The notes under the pieces: generated by a model
Databases searched by the model: none
Told to the model about the DNA's origin: nothing
What the model saw: only the letters and a program-made list of their open reading frames with translations
Position numbers and translations under genes: made by a program
Source of the DNA: Aptenodytes patagonicus
Lineage: Eukaryota; Chordata; Aves; Sphenisciformes; Spheniscidae
Length of the DNA: 64,000 nucleotides
Direction: 5' to 3'
Assembly (NCBI RefSeq): GCF_965638725.1
Contig: NC_134949.1
Location: forward strand, 134,150,969-134,214,968
Part shown: one piece after another, positions 49,987-61,300 of the stretch
Position numbering within the stretch: the first letter of the stretch is position 1
How the letters are laid out: each line of letters starts with the position of its first letter

Positions 49987-52744
49987 GTCAGAAAGCCAGT
50001 TGGTGATCTGTTTTCCCTTCATTGGAAAAAAGTCCCAAACAGTGTAAGCAAATATTATATGAAGACATTTTGAAATTTTGAGATGCAGCTTGAGATCTGC
50101 ATGCACATATTGCCCTAGCACTCTTAACATTTATTTTAAATTATGGAAGTCTAGTACTTTAAGTCTGAAATGTACACAAGTAAGATTCAATAGCTGAAAC
50201 CACTACAGACTGGCAGAGGAACTTTGAAAAAAATGTCCTTAAATCAACAAGCACTGTGAGGACAGAGGGCTATAACTTCTTAGATGGCACTGTGCGCAAA
50301 TCCACAAATCATTCATGTTGTTGATATAAATCAGTAGTCATTTCACTGCTTATGTCAGCGATCAAATTGGCCCAGCTTCTTTTAGATATTCACACCTTGT
50401 CTAGATGTAGGTAAGTAACCGCAGAAGTGTTTATACAAGCACACATGACATACAGACACCTTTACTTCTGTGTATACTTACATTATTTACTTATTTTATA
50501 TAAGGAAAATTACACTCGCTTCAGGTTCAGAAAAAAGAACCTGTCCTTTCATTTTATATTACCACTCACTATTTTGTCACGCAGGATGAATTTCACCTTG
50601 CTTAAACTGAGCTGTCTGAAAATTTGACATCCAGTCTAGTTGGTACACCTGGGCTCCGTCTGGTGTGAATGGAGAGGCACAATGACCTCCATTTGATCCC
50701 AGCATACCTATTTTAGGGTGGAGTTATTGGTTCGTACTTGGCAGAGTACAGCTAGATTCAGGTTATACACTGAACTGTCAGTCACTGCAGTTCGGCAAAG
50801 TGAAACTTGGAGCCTTTGGAGTCACCCTCACTACTGGGTGACTACTGGTGACGTTAGCCGTCTTCTTTCAGCTCAGACTGTGGGCCAGCTTCTCACATAC
50901 ACGTGTCCATACACACATATGCATACGCAGCAAAATATAGCAGGACAATTCATATCTTCTTCTCCTAGTGGGGCTAGGATAAGAGAAATAACAAAAAAGT
51001 CAGTAAAGCCTGCAAGAGTAGAAAAGAGAGGTGTTTAGAAAGGAAACTTTCATGCATGTAACCACGTCCATGCCAGGAGCTAGCAGGCCTACTGTTCCGG
51101 GTTTTAAGTACACAACTAGTATCTTCCAGCTTTAAATAAGAATTAGCTAAAGAAAATTAATCAATTTCTCAAAGAAAGAGAGAATCCAGTTTATTTTGTC
51201 TCAGTTGACAGATCGTTTTCTTATTTTTGAAACTGAAATAAGCAGTTAGGCTGAGTGACCAAATGACCATAATGATCAGTACTGGAGTAAGGATGCTTTT
51301 TTTTTCTTTTCTTTTTTTTTCTTTTCCCATCTTATCTTTACCAGGCCAGGAAGCCATAGGAACAGATATGACTCTGTGTTTGAAAGATTGCAACTTAGCA
51401 GGCAGCAGTCATCCAGTGTACTACTCCTTTGTCAAGGACTCTGGTGTCCTGATGAACCAGAGCTGGAGATGATCTTTAGGGAGGACTTCTGGGAAGCTGA
51501 GGAGCAGTGTTGCATTTCTAATGTCTGGAACGATTAGGTGGAAACCCTCCTTCTCTATCAGTTGACTCTCAAATAAAGTAAAGAGACCAAAATCCTGTTG
51601 CAGGTGGGATCTGAGCTGATCTGAGCTGGGAACATCAGCTGTCCCCAAACAAGGTGAAATGAGTGAGGAAGCATTTATGACCTGTACTGTATAAGTTGTT
51701 TCTACCTAATTTCCAGACAAGCTAAACTGCGCAGAAATTGAGGGATGTAAGAATGATGGCTGAGTGGGCTCTGATAAAGAAGTCCGAAAGCTCAAGAAGT
51801 TGCTGCTTTTAAGCTGATTTGCAACAGCTTCTTTCTATCACTTCTGTGATATCTGAGTTGTGAATAGAAAACTTTCACTGGCATTTGCTATGGACAAATT
51901 ACCACAGCCCAGTTAACACGCAGCAACTAAATTAAGGTAAGTGGATCATACAGCTGAACTTTAAGACACTTAATGGGAATCAGTTGGAACTAGTTATTCT
52001 ATCTAGAAATTCTGCTCAGAAACAGCTCAGACATTAAGACTCCAGCTCAGTCAGAAGAGTTGGGAATGTTTCTGGGCTCCTGTGTCTGAATGCACACCCT
52101 GACTACAGCCCAGCTCTGCTCTGGGGTGAAACCACAGCGTGCGTGCCAGCAGTTTCCTCTCTCAGTTCTCTCTGTCCTCCTCCCTACCTCACAGTGCTTT
52201 GGTTTTTGTAGGAAGGACATCAGATGTGTGGGCTGAAAGTAATTTGTGACTCCTTCCAGTTAGGTTGTTGAGCTGGGCAACCAGGAAACTATACCCTTGG
52301 AGCATGCTGCAGCCTGCACTGCTTACTCAAGATATATCGTGGAAGGGGCAGATGACTGCTCTTTCCAGTATTGAACAATACATGATTCTGTTATCCACAT
52401 CTTTCCCTTTTTGTCACTTCCTCATGTATTGGGACAAACATTTGAAAGTATTTGCTACCTTATTTATGGGACAGACCTGGAGCCTTTATAAGTGTAAAAC
52501 AGTTACTGATAGCACGAAGTAGGCACTTAAAGTTTTGCCTGGCTCCCAAAAAATTCAGTATGCTTGGACTTGATATGCTCTCAATGTTTCCTTAATATAA
52601 ACCATAGAAGGGTAATTCAACAAAGAAACCCTTTTTCTATCAGTTATTTTATTACAGAACAGTAAAGGTGACAAGAAAAAAAAAAAAAGAAGAGAAGCAG
52701 TAAAGCTGAAACAGGTTATAAATTATAGTGGGTGTATATTCTGT

Positions 52745-53175
52745 TCTTCTAAGTAGTCATATGGCTGGAAGGGATTTCAGGTGATCTTCTAATCCATCCT
52801 CCTGTCCTGACAGGATGAGTTATATACCATGTCATACCTGACAAGAGCTTGTCTAACCTGTCTTTAAAAGTTTCAGTGATGGGGTCTCTGAGACACCCCC
52901 ATTCAGTCTGTTTCTGTGTCACTACCCTTAAAATTCGGAAGTTGTCCAGGCATCGAAGCTGACCCTTCTGTATTGTAACATAATCCCCTGTTTTCTTAAC
53001 TTATTCACCAATCACAGGGATAAACTTTACGGCAGAAGATCCTTGCATATTTGAAGTCTATTGACATAATTTTGTGGAAAGCTACTCTGCTGGATTCTTT
53101 CAACCACCCATGTTTCCTAGACCTCTTACCTCCTCTGGGCATCCATTTGGCCAACATCATTTCTAAACTACAACT
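52745..53175 (-). mobile_element. Ancient CR1 3' end, minus strand
   Basis: The plus strand reads GGCTGGAAGGGATTTCAGG, then GCTTGTCTAACCTGTCTTTAAAA, then CAGTGATGGGG, then CATATTTGAAGTC and a CTGGATTC...CAA segment. From memory this is the reverse complement of the widespread amniote CR1 terminal region, with many substitutions and indels. I infer a relic far older than the 19.4-kb CR1. The open frame at 53051-53254 lies mostly inside it and has no coding value. Confidence 0.7.
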
Positions 53176-55599
53176 TCTAGATTTTCTATTGGAATGGAAA
53201 AAAACCCTTCTGAATTATATTCCTCTACAATTCATTTACACTATTTTGTCATAATTTTTTAAACAGCACAGTGAATCCTTTATTGATAATATTTTATACT
53301 AATTTCTTTTGTATCAGTCTAGCACTTTCTGATAGTCAATAACCAGGGTTAAAACATATTTTCCAGCTGCAGTTCTAAACATTCTGCATAGATATACATT
53401 GCATTTTTGTAAATCAGAGCACTTTTCTAACCTCATAGTTGTAGTATTTGATGTTAAAAGGAGATCTATTTGAACGATCTCTTGGATTTTCTTTTTTCAA
53501 AGTGGTCTTGACACTTGTGAAATTTAAAAACTAGACTGGTCAAAACACTTAGAAATACCCTAGAGAGACTGTTCATAAACTGTCAGCGTGGGTGGGTAAA
53601 CTCGGTGGATGGGTAATTTTCAGTGCCTAATTGCCTTGAGTCTGTGAAATGCAGTGCATGACATCAGTTCATTACAATATCAGCATGTGCCATTGTCTCA
53701 ATGACCATTATTATGTTTTCCTGAGAGGAACAGGTTCCACTTAACAGTGGATTTTAATTTACTTCTTTAAACTGTCTTAAACAATAGAAGGGAAAGAAAA
53801 GGAGAAAAGGAACCAAGTGCTTGCGCAATGTAGCAGTTCTGCTGGAATTAGTATGCAGAGAATATGAAAGGAAAACAGCTAATCTCATTTGCAACATGCC
53901 CAAAGAAGAATGCTTTACATCAAAAGTTAAACACTATTATTACCGCAGACCTTTTACTTCACAAATAACACAGGCTTTTATACATCAGAAATTTTGCTAG
54001 AGAAGAGGAAAAATGAGATAAAATACAAAGAAAGCAGAAAGATTAAAGGAGCATATGATGGCTGCCATAGAGCCTGGCAAAATCTGCAACACAGCGGGTC
54101 TCTCTGTGTCTGCTATTCCATACTCTGTCAAAAGCAGCTCCCAAATGTGGTGAAGGAAATGTTAACATTTCTAATCTTGGAAACATTCAATGGTGCCATC
54201 TCAGTTTCATCAAAAGCCTGTAATAAAAAGCATCCAGAACGCTTTCTCTCATGAGAGCTCAGTGAAACACAGATGTTGCTGCTCCATATTCTCCTAGAGA
54301 CCCTCACTGACTCCTTTCACAGAGAGTCTGGGCTTCCCATAACCCCATCACTGCCTCTAACAGCAGCCTGCCATTTCCATCAACGTTTTGCTCTGCAGAA
54401 TTGCTGACATCATGCAACACCGTGTTTTTCTGCACATTAAACTGGTTAAAACTAAGGCAGTGGTAACATATCATTGCTGTTGCTGGGGAAGAAAGCAGAT
54501 ACTGTTTGTATGCATCCTAAGAAATGAGAAAAAAACCGAAAACAACTGAAGCCTGTTTCAGAACTTCCTTACAGAAATGTAAGAAAGCACAGCCCAAAAG
54601 GCAAAGAATTACACTAATCAATGTTCACCTTATGCCCATGAAAGAGCAGTTGGGATCCATGCTGACATTATCAAAAGCTTTCTTTCTTGCTTATGTACTT
54701 TTCAATAACAGGCTTATTTTCCCTCTCTCCTGAGACTGGAATAGCCAATTAATATTTTTAAACATCTATGCATTTTTCCAGTAATCTGCACAGTAAATAT
54801 TAATCATCTTCTGTATCTTACAGTGCTGCTTCATGAAAGTCAGCGGTTTTAGCTATAATGTTTTGTGACATCCTTCAGTTTTCCTTGAAATCTGATTATT
54901 TTTTTTATTTCTGTTGAAGTATTATTTTTTTCTTAGTTTAAATAGGTTTCTCCCTCAAAATATTTTGCATATGAATATTGATATAACACAATGATTCCTG
55001 TTGAACAACACTTTCCAATACTGTCATATGCACATACAATCACACAAATTTTGTGTATCTAAGCAAGTCCTCATTCATGTGCCTAGTTATTAATTTAGAA
55101 GTGCAATCACTGCTTACACATGGAGTTTTGAAAGGTAGAGATACAAGGCAGTCTTTGTACCTTGAAGAACCTTCTTCCATTTGTAACTGAGCTCTGTCTC
55201 ACCTTTCACAATCTTAACACTTAAATGGCAAGATGTATTAAGATGTATTGCTGTATTTGAGTAGTTTTAATGGGGAATTTAAAATCTGCACATTATGATT
55301 GCCAGCACTGATTGAGGATCTCATGGCTATCATGGTGACCAGTGGACTCTTGGGGCAGACATTACTTCCGACAAGTGAAATAAATCTGTCCTGTCAAAGG
55401 AAAGGACTGCATTCAGGAAGCTAAGCAACAGACCTGCTCAGACTTGTTAAAAACTGGTGTTTGTTCTGTTAGAGGAATTTGGAATTTGGAATTGGAAATT
55501 CCAAATATATCATGATAAAGTATATCATTCTGGATCTGACAGCTCGAGGGAGGCAAGGCTGCTGCCACTCTGTGTCCACAGGTCCAACTGGTAGTGAGG

Positions 55600-56530
55600 C
55601 TGAAAATGTATTCCCAGCAGGCACCGCACACAGAGCACACGCATGAACCACGTATATACATACACAGACAGACAGCTGGCCGTGCAGGTCACAGACGGAC
55701 AGTCAGGGCATCCACAAAACACAGGTAGCACCAACAGCTTCATCCTGCTCCCCCCTCTGGCTGGGCAGGACAGAGCACCATTAGTGGGAGTGTATATACA
55801 TACACACAAGGTGGATCCATCCAGCAGCTAGGCATACTCAGTCTCCCCAGCTGATGGCACCTGGACATATGAGCTCCCAAGGCTGCAGCCCCCCTCCAGC
55901 TGCTGGCACCACAGATCCCCAGACAGACAGACAGACACACAAGGTAAAGAGCCCCTTACTGGAAAGCAGTTGAAGGTGGACTTTAATAAGTAGACAGGCA
56001 GACTGTGATGATCAAGTGCAGGGCAGGGCCAGACAACTGCACTGACCAGCCCTTGCTTACGTGCAAATGGACCCTTTTACTCCCTTATCCCTCCATTTGT
56101 TCCTCCCCAAATTGCCTAAATCCCTCCCTTTTTCTCACCTTTGATTCCTCCCTTAAACATCCCATAGTAAGTCCTGTGCAATCCTAAAATGTCCTTCCCC
56201 TGCATCCCACAATGTGTCCCACCCCTAGACAGCAACTGCCCTTAGTCCAAAAGGTGATCCACAGAGCTGCTCCCAATGGCTCATGGTGACGGGTTTCACA
56301 CCTGGACAGCGGGGCTGAGGCTCTGCTGGGGCAGCCCTGGGAGGGGCCTGGGCAGGGTACCCTTCCCTTTGAGTCTTCAATTTGGGCTCCCCCCTGCCTG
56401 CTGTTGTGCCCCTGTGCTCCTCTAGGCTTCGGTGGGCTGATGGCTCCTGGGATGGGCCTGGCAGTGGCTGGGCAGGGTATTTATTATTTGGGCTCCCCCC
56501 CTCCATTGTCTCTCTGAACCGCTTTGTGGG
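55600..56530. repeat. GC-rich unclassified repetitive block
   Basis: The block has much higher GC than its flanks, with recurring GTATATACATACACA, CAGACAGACAGACA and ACACAAGGT modules (55640-55950), pyrimidine-rich sequence (56060-56220) and a two-unit tandem duplication at its right end. The composition and an internal CTTTAATAAG would fit a piece of an LTR or tandem repeat, but I cannot assign a family. Open frames on both strands look compositional. Confidence 0.4.
56345..56502. repeat. Diverged tandem duplication (two units, period about 107)
   Basis: GGGCAGGGTA followed about 20-30 bases later by ATTTGGGCTCCCCCCT occurs twice (56350-56395 and 56470-56502). A shared CCTGGGANGGGCCT leads each copy. 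It looks like an old two-copy minisatellite inside a GC-rich block. Confidence 0.65.
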
Positions 56531-58189
56531 TGTGCAGATGAACTTTTATCAGATACAAAACAAACTGAATGTGTTAGGTTAACTACAGTGACTAAAAATT
56601 CAGTAAGACTGAAAAAATAGCTCAGCTGCAAGAGAATAAAAGAGATAGCCCATCCTAAACACCTGCCTTCTGAGACAAATTTGATATCCCGTGTACTTTT
56701 GTGTTAGCGATATATGATAGCTATGGCCATTCTATTACAGATATAATTTGCATGTTAGGCTGCTTTATCTCCCGTCTTTCAAAATGCACTCCCATCACTA
56801 CAGAAAATAATCTTTTCTGTATTTCTTTGAAAGAGTGCAGGATGACAACATCTCTTGAATAAATTTTGGTAGATCATAGATAATTTAATCACCAGAATTA
56901 CATCAGTTATCATCCTGTCTACATTTGTTAGTTTGGGGGGCGAGTTACTGAGGAGATGTGATGATGGTGTGTCAATGCGTGCAAAGGCAGCTTTTGATTC
57001 CTAAGCGCTTCATAAAAGTAATGTTCCTCCATGTAACTCCACAGTGTCATTCTTACCTCCTCCATTATACTTTGGGCAACTCATTTTACCTGCAAACAAT
57101 GTGAAGCAGAAAAAATTCAATGATCCACTGTGTAATTTCAAAGCAATATCAGTATGTTAGCAAATTCAGGCTAAGACGAGACCCTTACTTAGTAAGGGTT
57201 ACTTAATTAGTAAGTAATTCATGCAACTCCACTGATTTTTCTACAGGCAGGAGAAGTAACTTGAGCAGAACTTGGCCCACAGCATGACCGACATTTCACA
57301 CAGCCATGGTGCCACATTGCCCACCCCCCATCCCCAGCGGTATTTCAGCATAGCTTCTGAGCACCAAACTCACTTTCCAGCTTCCATGCACAGTTGTGGT
57401 GTGATGATAGAACTCAGTAAAAACCTCCTTCATGTTTGAAGAGCTTAACAGAGTTTCCTAAGCAGCAAATGTGTTAGAAGTGGATCTGAGAGACACCTGT
57501 CCCAGCTTGCAAAGTAGTATTAAAACCAATGGGTAAGACATGCTGTCAAGCACCTGAAAAATGGCCTTTTCTACTCTGCCCCAGAGCAGTCCATATTGGT
57601 TCTTGTTCAACGTTGTGTCTAGTGGGTGTGCAAATGCTTCATAGAATAGTAAGCTGTAAGTCACGTTATATTTACTTATGTAACATGCTGAAAGTATTCC
57701 CAGCTGCAGTGCAGCTTGAGCTTGTAATTGAGGTCCTCTAGCACAACTGAAGTCCTAGTTTGAAAAATAAAGCTTGACTTGAACTTCAAGACTCTGGATA
57801 ATTTGAAGAGATTATGGAGATTATACCAACAAAGTTACAGTCCTAAAGTTAAGAGTTTCTCAACAGATATGTATAAAAGTGAGCTTTTGCAGTTGGTCAT
57901 GACTAATACCCAGAACAAAACCCCCTTTCTTCTAACGCAGAAAGCCTCAACTAATTCTCTGCAAAACGCAGTCATAGCTGTTTTATATTGACAACAGTTC
58001 TAATTTGCTCCTTTTGAAAATTAAATGGAAAAAAGCAGACAGAATATAATGGAATTGCTTGAGCTGGAAGCTAGACACGATATCAAGGCTAGTACTGGAG
58101 AAGATATAATAGGATTTTCAACTGATAAAGAACTTGATCTTATCTCTTCAAAGGAAATACCTTTAGCAATCTGGCGTTTGCTACCATGG

Positions 58190-58380
58190 TGAAAGGCACG
58201 GATGTAAGGAGCAGACCTGAGGGAAGCATACTGCCTAGTGAGTTACCAACACCTACACATTGCAGCATTTAGATTTTTTTGGAAGCTTCTCACCCAGATA
58301 CTATCCAACCCCATCTGTGCTCAGCTTGAGAGCTCTGCTGTAGCCAGAGCTCAAAGCTGCAGGCCAAATTGGAGATGCAT
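58190..58380 (-). mobile_element. 5S-rRNA-derived SINE-like relic, minus strand
   Basis: On the minus strand, CTCTCAAGCTGAGCACAGAT followed by GGGGTTGGATAGTATCTGGG and TGAGAAGC resembles the 3' half of 5S rRNA (CTCGGAAGCTAAGCAGGGTC, then GGTTAGTACTTGGATGGGAG). Further along, GTAGGTGTTGGTAACTCACT and then TTCCCTCAGGTCT match what I recall of an amniote repeat carrying a 5S-like promoter region. SINEs with 5S-derived heads (SINE3/AmnSINE type) are known in vertebrates. The 5S box positions are eroded, so it is surely not a functional 5S gene. Confidence 0.5.
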
Positions 58381-61300
58381 GAACTGATCAAAATTTCCTG
58401 TAATCCTACCTCAAGAATAAGTGACTAAAATGAATTCCATCAACTCTATCCATTTGCAGCAGTGCCCCTGGTGCATTCAAGCTGATTGGCTTATTGCCAT
58501 GATGGTTTCAGAAATATACTGCACTATAAATGCATGAGCTCTTCACAGTGGCACATTACAATCAAAATTCCTACACATCTACACCTGCTATTATTTAAAT
58601 CGCTCACTGCAACTCCATTGAACATGGCACTTTATTACAATGGATGCTTAGCAAGAAAATCAAATAGGAGAGTACAAAAGGATAAAATTGCAAGAAAATG
58701 AGAGCACATAATCAAAGAAAAAATATATAACGCTTTGGGATCTCCACTTTTATCCTCACAATATTAAATCATTCTCTTCTAGTCAGTAGGGGAGAATCTG
58801 AATGACTAAGAAGGCTAAATGCAAGTTTGCAATGCTGAAACAGACACTAATGGGTGAAAGAAATCATGACTACTTAAAAATCATGAACGAGCCTCCCAGC
58901 AAATTCAGCATATCTAGGATTTCATCCCAAGTGACTAAAAGTGTCCAAAAAGAATTCCAAATAAGTTTAATACATTTTCTTACTCATAACTTGCAGCACT
59001 ATGTAAATCATACCCTGCCTCTAGAGAGGGAGAATAGATTAAAAAATGTGATATATACCTAGTGTATTTTTCAGGGCTACACAGAGTAAAATGTCTCTAG
59101 GGGGCCCATTCAGCAATCCAGCTGCATGAAGTCTTCTGCATCTATAGGTAGCACAGGCCTGTGACTCAACTGATACTTTTGTTTTTTCCTAATCTATGGG
59201 CCCTAGTGGCTACCTTTCTTAAGATGGAGCTTCTCCGTGAGAAGAGCTAAATCCTCTGAGAATGTGCAGTTCTATCAATATTAAAGTTTCAAGAATTGTG
59301 TGCATTCGACATTAATTTTATTTGAAAAGAAATCCATGAATTTTTTTTGATAGTCAAACTTCCTTCTCAATATCACTGAAACAAGAGATCCATTTTTGTT
59401 TTCAGATTGCTTGTCTAGTTTTGTCTTTAACTTTATATTTTCACTTTGATGAGCACCAATATGAAAAAGCAAGAAGTGGGTTTGATTGACAGACAGCATT
59501 CTTCCCCTCCCCCCTCAATGAGCTCTTTTGCAGATTGTGTAAAAAAATGCTGTGTTTCATTCCAGTTCAAAACAAAGACAATTTTGAAATTCTCTGTGAA
59601 ACAGAATTTCCGTGTTTTGTACAGCTTTATCATTAGACTTCTCTTTCACTAATGGCAGGTGAAAAGTTTGGACACATTTGGAAAGTATTTCCCATTGAAT
59701 ATTCTTTCTTGGCTAATGATCCTCCAGTTAGTCAATATATTACCTTACCTTGGCCTGTCTCAAGCATTCTGATCTTGGAAGAGACTCCTCAAAGTCCCAC
59801 AGCAAGATAAATTATTTACTTTAAAACCTGTGATGATAAGGTTTCCAATGGCACATTAATACTTAAATAATAATAACAACGATCTTTCTACTCTCTCTTC
59901 ATAGTCCATCTGACTGTGCTATTTTCCATTTAATTACCCAGTTGATTTATAAAAAAAAAAATCGTTAGTGAAATCTAAATTCTCTAAATATATAATTTCA
60001 GTGCTCTCCTTAGAATGACTAACAGAGAACTGCATGGCTGTGTAATATAACCTGTTGTATGCCTCTTCCTTTGCTACATTCATCCCCCTCTTTTAGGAAT
60101 CCATCCATGTTCTCAGATATATAATAGGAACATATCAGTTTCTTGATATCTTTGTCACTATTACATTTCCATGCCATTTTCATTGCTGACTGTTCTTGAA
60201 GACTCAAGGGCCAGAATAACTTTGTGCCTGTATTATAATTCTTAGGTTGAAAGGAGTAAAGCTCAAGATTTTGTGTATTAAGAAGAACGTTTTGTTCCTA
60301 TCAGGATATCAAATGCAAGCAGCAGAATATGTCAGACTCTTTCTCGATTGCTAAATATAAACTCTTTCTAGATCATATACAAACTGCTCTATACCCTTTC
60401 CAACTCTTTCTCTATAGGCAATCTGTATAATATTGTTTTTCACAGCTTAAGTTGCAGGCATTTATGTCTCAGTAATGTTCAAGTAATCAACTTGAAAACT
60501 GGAATACTTCTCAGTTTTAGTATAAGTCTCTCTCCAGGAGCTGAAGTTATGCTGAAGTTACACTGCAAGAAAAAAAAGTATGAAAAGTTGCTCAACAACA
60601 GTTGAGTTGTCTTTGTACTCAGTAAAATCTTCACTATATTAATTTCCCCCCCTAGCCCTGCCCCCCATTTGTAAAGCACTCGTGGGTGGATCAAATACTT
60701 GACATCTGAACTGTTTAAACTTTGCCGTGAATAAAAGTGATATTATTACTTGAACAAATATACTTTGTGACTTGGCAATAAAAAAGGGCTATAACTGAGA
60801 TCCATGAATTGCTAAACATCATTTGAATTATGCATGCAGACTTTATGGAACAGCCTATCAACTGATCATCTCCTTTTTGTCATTTGATGCATATTAATTT
60901 TATGCTTTACTGCTTCAGCTGCTATTTCATTAGAATGTTTACTGCTGTTTAAGGTATATTACTTCACAATAGAAATAAGAGTTGTTGTTACATGCATATA
61001 TTCTTTTCCCCTTCAGCATTGTAACCTGTGTAAAATTTATTTCCTTCAGAATTAAATACAAGAAGATAATGACTACTGTGTTGTAACTTTAGTGAGTATG
61101 CAGGTATATTGTTTTCTTCCAAGATTTTTAAAATTAATTTAAAAATCAACAATGGAAAAAATCCAGGACCTCCTTCTTAGGTTATATTCTGAATATTTTT
61201 TTTTTTTTTAAGGTTGGGAGGTAATGAGAAAGCTGGGAACCAACAGAATTGACTTGAGCCAGGCAACACATAGACAGATGACATAAATATTTCACTCAGA

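Larger units (their letters stand above)
45800..52744. other. Intergenic, downstream flank of NR0B1
   Basis: No further exon was found after the polyadenylation signals. One SINE tail and low-complexity tracts are listed. A GC-richer stretch at 48360-49160 contains a 124-codon plus-strand frame and overlapping minus-strand frames, without recognisable homology. Confidence 0.6.

Noticed and set aside
58250-58380. Functional 5S rRNA gene
   Set aside because: Only a diverged 3'-half resemblance; the internal promoter boxes are eroded and no clean T-run terminator follows.
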